Positions 17,260 to 25,481 are shown, numbered from the stretch's first letter. The stretch: 34,834 bases of DNA from Nitrospinota bacterium (GCA_029881495.1 JAOUMJ010000029.1:1-34834); one strand, 5' to 3'. A program made the numbers and translations. Notes: a model not told the origin generated them from the sequence alone.

Positions 17260-18000
17260 TCAGATATTTTCCGCGGAGCCTACCTCTAGTTCTTCGAACC
17301 AGTCCAGGAACTTTTCCGCTTCGGCTTTTTTATATATCGCGCCATGCTGGGGGCACATCATGTTTATATCGAGTTTTCTCACCCGTTCTATCCATTGGTT
17401 TTTTGCTGTCTTTGAAGGCATCCATCGCTTGTGGAATCCTTCAATGTACTGGACATGTCTATCGAAATCTTCAACAAAGATGCCGCTGTTATCCTTTGGC
17501 AAAAGCGCCGCCCCTATATCTCCGCTGAACAGGATCTTCGCAGTGGGGTCGTAGAGTGAAAAGTTGCCAGAAGAGTGGCAGTAGTGCGCAGGGATCAGTT
17601 GTAATTCGTCGCTTCCGCCAAGCGGGAGGGTCATCCCTGCGTCCGGTATCTGGTAGAGAGTTCTGTCACTCCCGAAGTGGGGAATGAACAGCGACCATAT
17701 CGAAGGAACATAAACTTTCATGTTCTTGCAGACTCCGAACCAGAGGGAAAGAGAGGAACATATATCCGGGTCCTGGTGCGAGCAGAAGAGAATTTCGATG
17801 TCGTCCATTTTTATTTCGCGGGAGATGGTTGATAAAACGGGAGGGAATATCTCCATGCCGCCCGGATCCAGCAGAAGCCCTTTTCCGTTTTCCATGATGA
17901 GATATTCATTTGTATCTATGACAATATCTTTTTTATCGGGGTCGCGTCCAAAAAAGAGCCAGCGTCTCCCTTTTTTATTAAAAAGTTCATAGGTTTTAAT
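17260..18000 (-). CDS. ODP-like metallo-beta-lactamase-fold protein (putative diiron sensor) with probable ATT start
   Basis: A metallo-beta-lactamase-fold protein related to the oxygen-binding diiron proteins (ODP) and flavodiiron lactamase domains. Numbered from the proposed start, possible metal ligands are His75, Asp77 and Asp79 (SHQDPD), His139 (PAHYCHSSG), Asp160 (SGDIGAA) and His219 (CPQHGA). The second His of the usual HxHxDH motif is missing, which argues against a zinc hydrolase and for a diiron centre. There is no flavodoxin domain. The first ATG (17895) would cut off 35 residues, including DTNEYLI and the first sheet strands. The frame stays open upstream with no ATG, GTG or TTG. 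A perfect GGAGGT at 18007-18012 is 7 nt before ATT at 17998-18000, so ATT is the likely start (246 residues). The upstream gene encodes a receptor-tip-like protein and ends 17 nt earlier, which suggests a sensory pair. Confidence 0.75.
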   Translation of the reverse strand: MKTYELFNKKGRRWLFFGRDPDKKDIVIDTNEYLIMENGKGLLLDPGGMEIFPPVLSTISREIKMDDIEILFCSHQDPDICSSLSLWFGVCKNMKVYVPSIWSLFIPHFGSDRTLYQIPDAGMTLPLGGSDELQLIPAHYCHSSGNFSLYDPTAKILFSGDIGAALLPKDNSGIFVEDFDRHVQYIEGFHKRWMPSKTAKNQWIERVRKLDINMMCPQHGAIYKKAEAEKFLDWFEELEVGSAENI

Positions 18001-18006
18001 AAGCTG

Positions 18007-18012
18007 TACCTC
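18007..18012 (-). promoter_or_regulatory. Shine-Dalgarno that decides the ATT start of the ODP-like gene
   Basis: On the minus strand the sequence reads GGAGGT, then ACAGCTT, then ATT. It is a full-strength ribosome binding site in the 17-nt gap between the upstream stop and the proposed start. No ATG, GTG or TTG in any frame lies at usable distance for the conserved protein. Confidence 0.65.
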
Positions 18013-18017
18013 CGAGT

Positions 18018-18746
18018 TTAGTTTACACCCTTGCGATATTGTTTGTATGTTTCTATCATTTTTATCAGCTTGTATACTTCTTCTTCAGCATCCTCATGTA
18101 TTTTGGCGATATCGGCAGTAAGTTGGGATATGTTTTCGGCGACGATTATCAGGTCTTCACCATAGTCGCTTACCCGTACCGATTCCACTTTGGCGGTTAT
18201 GGCGAGGTATTTGCTGTGTTTCTGAGTCATGTTGCGTACCCCTCCCAGCAATCCCGCGAGTTTTTGCGCGTTTTCAAAAAGCCCTTCCCTCTGATCTGCT
18301 ATTGTTTTTTTGCTGGTTTCAAGGATTCTTTCGAGATGTTCCCCAGCTGTACCGGGCAAAAACTGGTGTTTGTCCGGTTTTTCAGTTTCGTTTCCATCGT
18401 CATCTTCAGCAGATTCCGCTTTTTCTTTGGCAATTATCAGATTCAAACTTTCAGCAAAAAATTTTCCTCTTTTGTTTTCGCCGTTCCATTTCGCAACCTG
18501 ATTTACCATTTTCGCAAATATGTCTTCAACTTCTTCTATCATGCGCGTAAGTTCCTCAGACATGACGATAAGTTCCTTAACCAGCACGGAGAACGGTTCG
18601 CCGGCGGCGCCGATCCGTGATGATGCGACTTGGGCGTTTATCGCAAGTTTCCTTGAGTGCCTGGTCAAATCCATAATGCCTTTGAAGGAGAGGTTTACGT
18701 CGATCGCCTTTAATTTCAGGCTCTCTTCCATTAATTTCAGGCTCAC
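18018..18746 (-). CDS. Soluble protein with two degenerate chemoreceptor-tip hairpin motifs
   Basis: A 242-residue, almost wholly helical protein with no membrane segment. I know no named family for it. Two segments resemble the hairpin tip of chemoreceptors ([12 protein letters not shown]...FAVVADEV): residues 34-50 (LAINAQVASSRIGAAGE, then FSVLVKEL) and residues 181-197 (LAITAKVESVRVSDYGE, then LIIVAENI). An acidic linker (about 105-130) separates the halves. The conserved Glu and Arg of the CheA/CheW-contacting surface are only partly kept, so it may be a decoy, adaptor or scaffold rather than a full receptor. The start is GTG at 18746 or ATG at 18731. It lies 17 nt upstream of the ODP-like gene, in the same direction. 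Coupling between the two is inference. Confidence 0.75.
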   Translation of the reverse strand: MSLKLMEESLKLKAIDVNLSFKGIMDLTRHSRKLAINAQVASSRIGAAGEPFSVLVKELIVMSEELTRMIEEVEDIFAKMVNQVAKWNGENKRGKFFAESLNLIIAKEKAESAEDDDGNETEKPDKHQFLPGTAGEHLERILETSKKTIADQREGLFENAQKLAGLLGGVRNMTQKHSKYLAITAKVESVRVSDYGEDLIIVAENISQLTADIAKIHEDAEEEVYKLIKMIETYKQYRKGVN

Positions 18747-18752
18747 GGGTTT

Positions 18753-18780
18753 ATTCTATCTTATTGAGGCGAGGAATCAA
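18753..18780 (-). promoter_or_regulatory. Candidate sigma70 promoter for the receptor-tip/ODP pair
   Basis: On the minus strand TTGATT (18780-18775) is followed after 16 nt by TAGAAT (18758-18753). Transcription would begin near 18746. The mRNA would then be leaderless from GTG at 18746, or would have a 15-nt leader before ATG at 18731. Confidence 0.35.
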
Positions 18781-18913
18781 TTTTTCAAGTTTCTAGTAAT
18801 GTATTATGTTCCACTGGAATAGAAATTGTCGGTAAATCCGTTTTTATAGCAGTTTTTGAAAATTCTAATTTGGTAATAGGATGCTGTCCGACGTTACGTT
18901 ATAATACAGTTTT

Positions 18914-18928
18914 TCGGCAATTCGCCGA
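18914..18928 (+). other. Short hairpin next to the ribosome binding site of the NtrC-type gene
   Basis: TCGGC and GCCGA form a 5-bp stem around a 5-nt loop, ending 2 nt before the AAGGA ribosome binding site (18931-18935). A TATAAT at 18900-18905 just upstream could be the -10 element, but no -35 is recognisable. If so, the hairpin would lie at the very 5' end of the mRNA. Confidence 0.3.
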
Positions 18929-18941
18929 CGAAGGATATTTG

Positions 18942-20300
18942 ATGAGTACCATACTGATAGCAGACGACGAGGAGAGCATGGTAGGGATGCTTGGGATCCT
19001 TTTCAAGGGTGAAGGGTACGAGATAGAGACCGCCTCAAGCACCGATGAAGCTGTGAATATTCTGGAGTCGAAAGAGGTAGATTTGGTAATTTCAGATATG
19101 AAGATGCCGACAGATGGCGGTATAAGCATATTGAAGGCATCCTTGAGAATGGACATCGACAGGCCGGTTGTAATGGTAACGGCCTACGCGTCGGCGGAGA
19201 GCGCCGTGGAGGCAATGAAACTCGGAGCATATGATTACATTACAAAGCCATTTAACGTTGACGAGATAAGGCTTATCGTGAAAAACGGGCTTGAGCGACG
19301 CGCCTTAATAAGAGAGAATAGCTCGCTTAAGGATCAATTGAGGCGGAAGGAAGGGATAAGTGAGATAGTTGGAAACTCCGAGCCGATCAATGGAGTAAAG
19401 GATCTTATAATCCGCGTGGCAGATTCTTCCAGCACGATCCTTATCACCGGGGAGAGCGGAACTGGCAAGGAGCTTGTCGCCAGGGCAATACACCAATTGT
19501 CACCCAGAAAGGACGGAAATTTCCTTTCAATCAATTGCGGCGCGGTCCCAGAGCAACTTCTCGAAAGCGAGCTGTTCGGTTATACGAAAGGCTCGTTCAC
19601 GGGTGCGGTTTCAAACAAGATCGGATTGTTGGAGGCGGCAAACGGCGGCACCTTTTTTTTCGATGAGATCGCCGAAATGCCGGTATCTCTCCAGGTAAAG
19701 CTGGTTAGGGCGCTTCAGGAGCGTGAAGTGCAAAGGATTGGCGGTACAAGCCCGATACCTCTGGATGTGAGGTTTGTTGCGGCGACAAACCGGAACCTGG
19801 AGGAAGAGGTGAAAACAGGGGGATTCCGCGAAGACCTTTATTACAGGTTGAACGTTATACGGATAAAGCTCCCTTCTCTGCGCGAGAGGAAAGAGGATAT
19901 ACCGGCGCTGGCGAACAGCTTTTTACTGAAATTGAATGTGCAGAATAAAAGGGAAGTGAAAGGATTTATGCCCGATGTGATGAAGTTGTTCGAAAGTTAC
20001 GGCTGGCGCGGAAACGTGCGTGAGCTTGAGAACGTCGTTGAGCGGGCGATGGTTCTGGAGACTTCCAACTGGATAACCATGGAAAGTCTCCCTGACAGCA
20101 TCAGGAACCCGGGGCAGTTTGAAACCGCGCTAAACCTTCCGGGTGACGGGCTGGACCTTGAAGGGAAGCTGGGTCAGATAGAGAAGAGACTCATCGCCGA
20201 GGCGCTGGAAAGGAGCAAGGGCTCAAAAAGGGAAGCCGCCAAACTGTTGAATGTTAATTTGCGTTCTTTGAGATACAAGTTGTCGAAATATGATTTATAA
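18942..20300 (+). CDS. NtrC-family sigma54-dependent response regulator
   Basis: A 452-residue transcription activator. The receiver (about residues 1-120) has the acidic pair in IADDEES, the phosphoacceptor Asp in ISDMKMP, and the Lys in YITKPF. The AAA+ domain (about 140-370) has Walker A GESGTGKE, Walker B GGTFFFDEI, and the sigma54-contacting loop as GSFTGA instead of GAFTGA, a common functional variant. A Fis-type helix-turn-helix closes the protein (SKREAAKLLNVNLRSLRYKL). The start is ATG at 18942, with AAGGA six nt upstream. An in-frame ATG at 18870 would add 24 non-family residues. A cognate histidine kinase is not adjacent. The gene overlaps the next one by 11 nt. I see no clear sigma54 promoter in the window that would name its target. 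Confidence 0.94.
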   Translation: MSTILIADDEESMVGMLGILFKGEGYEIETASSTDEAVNILESKEVDLVISDMKMPTDGGISILKASLRMDIDRPVVMVTAYASAESAVEAMKLGAYDYITKPFNVDEIRLIVKNGLERRALIRENSSLKDQLRRKEGISEIVGNSEPINGVKDLIIRVADSSSTILITGESGTGKELVARAIHQLSPRKDGNFLSINCGAVPEQLLESELFGYTKGSFTGAVSNKIGLLEAANGGTFFFDEIAEMPVSLQVKLVRALQEREVQRIGGTSPIPLDVRFVAATNRNLEEEVKTGGFREDLYYRLNVIRIKLPSLRERKEDIPALANSFLLKLNVQNKREVKGFMPDVMKLFESYGWRGNVRELENVVERAMVLETSNWITMESLPDSIRNPGQFETALNLPGDGLDLEGKLGQIEKRLIAEALERSKGSKREAAKLLNVNLRSLRYKLSKYDL

Positions 20301-22422
20301 AAGCAGAAGAGTATCGGCTCTCGCGGCGTCACTGCTGTTTGCGCTTTTGTTTGCCGGATGCGTTTCGAAGGAAAAGGCCCCGATATCCGGCGTGATAACG
20401 GGGGATATCAAGAAACTTGCGGCCGCCGCTGAAAAAGCTGAAGCTAAAAAAGATCAGAAGCGCGCCACAGAGCTGTACAAGATCATGATAGCCAACTTCC
20501 CAAGGGAGCCGGAGACGGCCTCCGCCTGGTACCATCTTGGGCAGGATTATCTTGACATGAGGGATTACAGGCTGGCGCATGAATCGTTTTCCAGCGTAGT
20601 CAAATATTTCCCCGATTCGAAATTCTTCTTCGTTTCATTCATCAATATGGGTATTTCGCTTGTTTACCTGAAACAGTATGAAGATGCGGAAAATGTCCTT
20701 ACGCGGGCACTGAGAAGCAGTACGACAGCGCTTCAGAAATCCACCGTTCTATATTTTCTAGGGGAGAACAACTATCTTTCCAGCAACTATATGTCCGCCC
20801 TTGAGAGGTTTATCGAGTGCTATGGCGTTCCCGGCTTGTACAGGAGCCAGGCAGAAAGGCGGATAAAGCTCATCATGCACAACGTTCTCTCGGAAAAGGA
20901 ATTGCTGAACGTCATAGACTTGTATAAGAATAAATTTCCGGCAGACGTCGCATTCATCGAGCTTTCGCAGATCTACACAAGGAACGCTGATTCGCATTCT
21001 CTCGGCAGGCTGAAGAAAAGGATGGAGAAATTATTCCCAGGGCTTGAGCTGCCTGATGAATTAGTCGAGGAAGCGCAGGAGGAGAAAGAGGCCGGAAGCG
21101 TGATTACTATCGGATGCGTTCTCCCTTTGACGGGAGAGAATTCCAAAAGAGGGATTGAGATAATGAAGGGTATTCAGCTCGCCTTTTCCATGAACAATAA
21201 TATCGTGGAAAAAGGGAACGTGAAACTTGTCATCAAGGATACGCTTAGCCAATCCTCTACGGTAGCGCCGTCGATAGCGGAACTTGGAGAGGATAATTCC
21301 GTCGTGGCGATAATCGGGCCGTTTACTGAAGATGGTCTTTCAGAGGCGTTGTCAGTCGCGCCGAAATACAGGATGCCGATACTTTCGCCGGAGTATTCCA
21401 TGGAGACGTACGAGATGTCCAGAATGTACCGTTTCCCGATTGGCGTGACTGAAGACAGGGAAGGGGATATCCTCGGGGAAATGGCCGTTGAAAGGCTCGG
21501 TTTTTTCCGGGCTGTAATACTCTACCCTGATAGCGAGTACGGGAAGCGCATGGTAGATTCCTTCACGACCAAATTTACCGCGCATAACGGGGAAGTTGTC
21601 GAAGCATTGCCATATGAGCCGGAAGCGACCGATTTCGGCCCGCAGATAAGGGCGATAGGAGGGATGAAGGATTCGCAGATAAGAAACCTCATTTACGCCT
21701 ATGTGAAGGAAGATGAAGAAAGAACACCGGAGGAGATTAATGACCTGCTGGAGATGAAATACCAAAACGGGTATACGATTCCCTACATTGCCGACTACAA
21801 GGAATTACCTCTCACAAAGGATAATTTTTCGGTCGGGCTGAAACTTAATTACGATGCCGTATTCATTCCGGCGCCGGCGGTCAATGCCGGACTTCTGGTT
21901 CCCGAGCTAGTCTTCTACAATTTGTCCAGCGCACAGGTGATAGGCGGCGGATATTTCAGTCACCGCGATTATTTCAGGCTTGCGCAGAGACATTCCGAAA
22001 GATCGCTTTTCCCCGCGGAGTATTTTCCCGAATCCAGGAAATACGCCATCAGGACGTTTAACAAGAATTACAGGAATTCTTTTGGATTGAATCCCGGCAT
22101 CGACGCCGCGCGAGTTTACGACGCGGTGAACATTCTTCTTTCGTCAATAGAATCGGGAGCCGATACTAGGAGCAGGATATGGGACGCGCTTGTGAACCTT
22201 CCCCCCTACATCGGGGTGAGCGGAGAATTCAGCGGAGGCATGGACAGCAGTCTCGTAAAAACGCCATACCTCCTGACCGTCAGGAACGGGAAGACAGTTG
22301 AATTCGAGATGGATTTCATCGAATCCGCCCAGAAAGAGGAAGAGCTGCCGGAGGTCATAAAAAAGGGTCCGGTATCAAAAGCGAAAAAGGGCAAAGTGGA
22401 AAAGAAAAGGAAGAAACCTTAG
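20290..22422 (+). CDS. LpoA/LppC-like lipoprotein: TPR region plus periplasmic-binding-protein fold
   Basis: A 710-residue predicted lipoprotein. The signal peptide ends in the lipobox FAGC with Cys24. Residues about 50-230 hold TPR-like helical repeats (YHLGQDYLDMRDYRLAHESF is one). From about 270 on there is a type I periplasmic-binding-protein domain of the branched-chain amino-acid family (ITIGCVLPLTGENSKRG, VVAIIGPFTEDGLSEAL). This two-part build is that of LpoA, the outer-membrane activator of penicillin-binding protein 1A, so a cell-wall role is likely, but ligand sensing is an alternative. The last 15 residues are very basic. The ATG sits inside the final codons of the NtrC-type gene, so expression is coupled to a regulator, which is unusual. 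Confidence 0.85.
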   Translation: MIYKSRRVSALAASLLFALLFAGCVSKEKAPISGVITGDIKKLAAAAEKAEAKKDQKRATELYKIMIANFPREPETASAWYHLGQDYLDMRDYRLAHESFSSVVKYFPDSKFFFVSFINMGISLVYLKQYEDAENVLTRALRSSTTALQKSTVLYFLGENNYLSSNYMSALERFIECYGVPGLYRSQAERRIKLIMHNVLSEKELLNVIDLYKNKFPADVAFIELSQIYTRNADSHSLGRLKKRMEKLFPGLELPDELVEEAQEEKEAGSVITIGCVLPLTGENSKRGIEIMKGIQLAFSMNNNIVEKGNVKLVIKDTLSQSSTVAPSIAELGEDNSVVAIIGPFTEDGLSEALSVAPKYRMPILSPEYSMETYEMSRMYRFPIGVTEDREGDILGEMAVERLGFFRAVILYPDSEYGKRMVDSFTTKFTAHNGEVVEALPYEPEATDFGPQIRAIGGMKDSQIRNLIYAYVKEDEERTPEEINDLLEMKYQNGYTIPYIADYKELPLTKDNFSVGLKLNYDAVFIPAPAVNAGLLVPELVFYNLSSAQVIGGGYFSHRDYFRLAQRHSERSLFPAEYFPESRKYAIRTFNKNYRNSFGLNPGIDAARVYDAVNILLSSIESGADTRSRIWDALVNLPPYIGVSGEFSGGMDSSLVKTPYLLTVRNGKTVEFEMDFIESAQKEEELPEVIKKGPVSKAKKGKVEKKRKKP

Positions 22423-22445
22423 TCACATTCCTTTGTTAATTATCA

Positions 22446-22488
22446 ATCAGGAGGCGCCAAGGCCGGCATAAAGCCTCATGCTCCTGAT
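22446..22488. terminator. Large imperfect inverted repeat between convergent genes
   Basis: ATCAGGAG at 22446-22453 pairs perfectly with CTCCTGAT at 22481-22488. An alternative or inner pairing joins AGGC (22452-22455) with GCCT (22473-22476). It lies 24 nt after the lipoprotein stop codon. No T run follows on either strand. A role in termination or mRNA 3'-end protection is plausible. Confidence 0.35.
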
Positions 22489-22521
22489 CATTCTCCCTGT
22501 GCGATGTCGCTATCATTGCTG

Positions 22522-22548
22522 TCCCCGGCAACATTCATTTGCCGGGGA
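22522..22548. terminator. Strong GC-rich hairpin between convergent lipoprotein and skp genes
   Basis: TCCCCGGCAA and TTGCCGGGGA form a perfect 10-bp stem around a 7-nt loop, 10 nt beyond the end of the skp-like gene. Position and strength suit a bidirectional terminator for two converging operons, but there is no T tract on either side, so rho-dependent or structure-only action is possible. Confidence 0.5.
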
Positions 22549-22558
22549 ACTCCAGCGC

Positions 22559-23089
22559 CTAATTCTTGCTGTTGTATAGCGTGATTATTTCGTTCGTGAT
22601 ATCGAGCGAGTTGTCATGATATATGAGGGAGCCAGGAACGCCAGGAGCCTGTTGCCCCTTTTCAAGTATAAGCGTGAAGTTTTTTTCAGCGGCGTATTTG
22701 TTCAGTGTTTTCAAAATTTCTTTGTATATCCTTTCGGTGGCATCTCTCTGCTCGGCCATAAACTCGGTCTGCTTGTCTTCACGGTACCTTTCGAACTCGC
22801 GTGAAAGTTTCCTGAGGGTTTGGTCCTTCTTGTTCCTTTTGGCCTCATCCATCATGAAACCCTGGGACTGAAGTTCGTCTTCCATTTTTTTCAATTCATC
22901 CTTTTTCTTGGCGAGAATGTCCTGTTCCTTCATGAGCTTTTCCTTCATCTTTTCAAGGACGACTTTTCCCTCCTTGGATTCGTTCAGCGCCTTTTGCATA
23001 TCGATAATGCCGATCTTCATCTCTTTTGCGTCTGCGTCTGTCGCTAAAAGCGCAACCAGCGCGATGGAAAATAAAATCCTGGAAAGCAT
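22559..23089 (-). CDS. skp: Skp/OmpH-family periplasmic chaperone
   Basis: A 176-residue exported protein. A signal peptide with a hydrophobic core (LFSIALVALLA) probably ends after ADA near residue 21. The mature part begins KIGIIDMQKAL and continues as a long charged coiled coil (about residues 45-125), the tentacle region that grips unfolded outer-membrane proteins. The C-terminal strand FTLILEKG closes the core. It lies 21 nt downstream of bamA, the conserved partner that inserts these clients into the outer membrane. GGAG stands 7 nt before the ATG. In many diderms lpxD and fabZ follow, but here the operon stops at a convergent gene. Confidence 0.93.
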   Translation of the reverse strand: MLSRILFSIALVALLATDADAKEMKIGIIDMQKALNESKEGKVVLEKMKEKLMKEQDILAKKKDELKKMEDELQSQGFMMDEAKRNKKDQTLRKLSREFERYREDKQTEFMAEQRDATERIYKEILKTLNKYAAEKNFTLILEKGQQAPGVPGSLIYHDNSLDITNEIITLYNSKN

Positions 23090-23110
23090 AAAAAAACTCC
23101 TTAAAAAAAG

Positions 23111-25414
23111 TTAAAATCCGACTCCGCCGATATTGAAATGGAACTGCATCGAGGTCTCGCCCGGCATTTTGTCGAGTTTGAAGCCCCAAGCCAGGGTTAT
23201 AGGCATCATGGGCGTCATGAAATTCATTCCGAATCCAACGCCCTGGCGCATGTTCTCAATATCGAATCTCCTGCTGGTTGTTGTGGAAAGGTCTTCACCT
23301 TCTCCATACACCTGTCCCCTGTCATAAAACAGTATCCCTTTTACAGTTTTAGAAAAATGGTAGTGTACTTCAAGATTGAAAAGAAGTGAAGAGTCGCCGC
23401 CAAGGGGGAGGCCGTTGGCGTCTTTCGGCCCTACGTCGCCGTATGAGAATCCCCGCAGGCTTTGCACGCCGCCAAGATAGAAATTCTCGACGAGCGGGAG
23501 TTTGTCTCCGTTGTAGCCGCTCCCGTAATTTATCTGGCCCCTGCCGAAAATTACGAACTCCTTTGGGAGCGGGATGTACTGCCATGCTTCAAATCCAAGT
23601 TTGTAAAAATCGAGGTCGCCATTGAGAGGCCCGCCGGCGATTATCGTGTTTGCCCGTATTCTGTGACCTTTTGTAGTTACATAGTAGTTGTCCCTTGTAT
23701 CGTGTACAAATATTGGCTGTATCGAGCTTGTGACCTTCACCCCCTGCTGAGATTGAAGTATGGGCGAAAGAGCGGAACCGTCTGTTGGCATCACTTCCGA
23801 GCTTTCCAGGCGATATAGAAAGCTCGCGTAAGCGTATTCGTTCAAGCCGCGCCCCAATGACACGCTGGCTCCTTTGTTGAAGCGGGTGTACCCATGTGTG
23901 GAGGTGCCGTAATCGAATTGGCGGGAGTAAACCTGGTAGCCAAGCTGTATGTCGCGATCGAGGAATTTCGGCTGACTGAAATCCATGTAGTAATCCCGTC
24001 GCAGTTTAGACTGGTCGATACTTAATGAAAGTTTTTTACCGGTTCCGAAAAGGTTGTTTTCACTTACTTTTGCAGTGACGCTTACTTCCTCGTCAAAGCT
24101 GTAACCTATTCCGGCCTGCAGGTTTCCGGTAGGTTTTTCTACCACGGTAACTTCGAGGTCCATCAGATTCGGCTGGCTCCCGCTTTTCTGCTCAATTTCC
24201 ACCGCTTCAAAATATCCGGTGTTGCCTAGCCTCTGTCTGGTCCTTTGCATCTTCTCGCCGTTAAAAAGCTCGCCTTCATGAAGGCGGAATTCACGCCTGA
24301 TAACGTTTTCATGGGTCTTGTCGTTCCCCTTGATATCGATGCGGCCGATGTATATTTTTTCGCCGGCGTCGACTTTTATATGTATGTCTATTACCTTCTC
24401 TTCTTCATTCTCTTTCATGGAGGGGATAGGATTTGCGTACGCGTACCCCTTGTTCGAATACATTTCGGTAATCTTGAAAAGGTTCTGCCGGAATGAGGTT
24501 TGATTGAACGGTTCCCCCTCCTTCACGGAAATATTCTTCAGTATCTCCTCGGCTGAGTAGAGGTTGTCCCCTTCGGCGGTGATCTTTCCGAAGAAGTACT
24601 GCTCCCCTTCGTGCACGACCATTGTTATGTAGATGGTCCCTTTTTGCCGGTCTATCTCTATCCTCGGGGATTCGATAGTCGCGTTGATAAAGCCTTCATC
24701 CCTGTACCTAGATTCAAGGCGTAAAACGTCGGTCTTGAGGATCTCCTTTTCGAAGTTTCCGCTGTCATTGAAGAACGAGAAGAAATCGACTTCCTTTGAT
24801 TCAATCGTCTCCTTGAGCAGATATTCCTTTAGCTGTTTATTTTCGCGAAAACGTATTTCAGAGATCTTTACTTTCTGTTTCTCTTCGATGTTATAGGTGA
24901 TATCGACCTGATCATCTCCAGCCTCCTTTATCTCCGCATCGACAGTTGTAAAGTAGAAACCCTTCTTCTGGTATTTTTCCTTTATCTTTGCAATATCCTT
25001 TTTCAGGAGATGCTTTTGAAAATAGGTCCCCTTTTTCATCTGGATTAGAAGGCGCATATCCTTTTCAGGGACTTCCGACGCCCCTTTAAGCTCTACCGAT
25101 CTGACGAAAGGCTTTTCCTTCAATCGGTATATAAGCACCAGGCCGTCAGCCTTCTCCTCTACCTCAAGGGCGATATCGTCGAAATAGGTCAGGTCGTGAA
25201 GTCTTCGAATATCTTCCCTGGTTGTCTTTACGGAGTATTTGGAGCCGACCCTTGAATGGATGTAGTAATGGATGGTCTGGATATTCGCCCTGTTGTTCCC
25301 AACGACCTTGATGTCCTTGATCTCTTTCCTGAAATCGATTGCCGAAGCAGGAGGAACGGAAAGGAGGATAGTTGTTACGGCAATTCCTACCGCTTTAAAA
25401 ACACTCCCCCTCAT
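23111..25414 (-). CDS. bamA: Outer membrane protein assembly factor BamA
   Basis: A 767-residue Omp85 protein that folds and inserts beta-barrel proteins in the outer membrane. A signal peptide (ending near PPASA, residue 25) is followed by POTRA repeats over about residues 27-410. The C-terminal barrel contains the lid-lock motif as LRGF (653-656) in place of the common VRGF. It ends with an aromatic C-terminal strand (FHFNIGGVGF), the usual assembly signal. Only the ATG at 25414 is available, since an in-frame stop lies upstream without another start, but no Shine-Dalgarno is visible. It stands 67 nt after clpC and 21 nt before skp on the same strand. Lysine-rich POTRA sequences are otherwise ordinary. 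Confidence 0.96.
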   Translation of the reverse strand: MRGSVFKAVGIAVTTILLSVPPASAIDFRKEIKDIKVVGNNRANIQTIHYYIHSRVGSKYSVKTTREDIRRLHDLTYFDDIALEVEEKADGLVLIYRLKEKPFVRSVELKGASEVPEKDMRLLIQMKKGTYFQKHLLKKDIAKIKEKYQKKGFYFTTVDAEIKEAGDDQVDITYNIEEKQKVKISEIRFRENKQLKEYLLKETIESKEVDFFSFFNDSGNFEKEILKTDVLRLESRYRDEGFINATIESPRIEIDRQKGTIYITMVVHEGEQYFFGKITAEGDNLYSAEEILKNISVKEGEPFNQTSFRQNLFKITEMYSNKGYAYANPIPSMKENEEEKVIDIHIKVDAGEKIYIGRIDIKGNDKTHENVIRREFRLHEGELFNGEKMQRTRQRLGNTGYFEAVEIEQKSGSQPNLMDLEVTVVEKPTGNLQAGIGYSFDEEVSVTAKVSENNLFGTGKKLSLSIDQSKLRRDYYMDFSQPKFLDRDIQLGYQVYSRQFDYGTSTHGYTRFNKGASVSLGRGLNEYAYASFLYRLESSEVMPTDGSALSPILQSQQGVKVTSSIQPIFVHDTRDNYYVTTKGHRIRANTIIAGGPLNGDLDFYKLGFEAWQYIPLPKEFVIFGRGQINYGSGYNGDKLPLVENFYLGGVQSLRGFSYGDVGPKDANGLPLGGDSSLLFNLEVHYHFSKTVKGILFYDRGQVYGEGEDLSTTTSRRFDIENMRQGVGFGMNFMTPMMPITLAWGFKLDKMPGETSMQFHFNIGGVGF

Positions 25415-25481
25415 TGTGTAATTGGCGAAAAGATGCTGGCTATCGGCCTGGGGAAAAATCTGTACAGAGATAGATCATAGG

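Noticed and set aside
18039-18620. A 193-codon plus-strand frame rich in Phe and Tyr that looks membrane-like
   Set aside because: It is the antisense image of the Lys/Glu-rich coiled-coil protein, which explains the Phe richness. No start signal.
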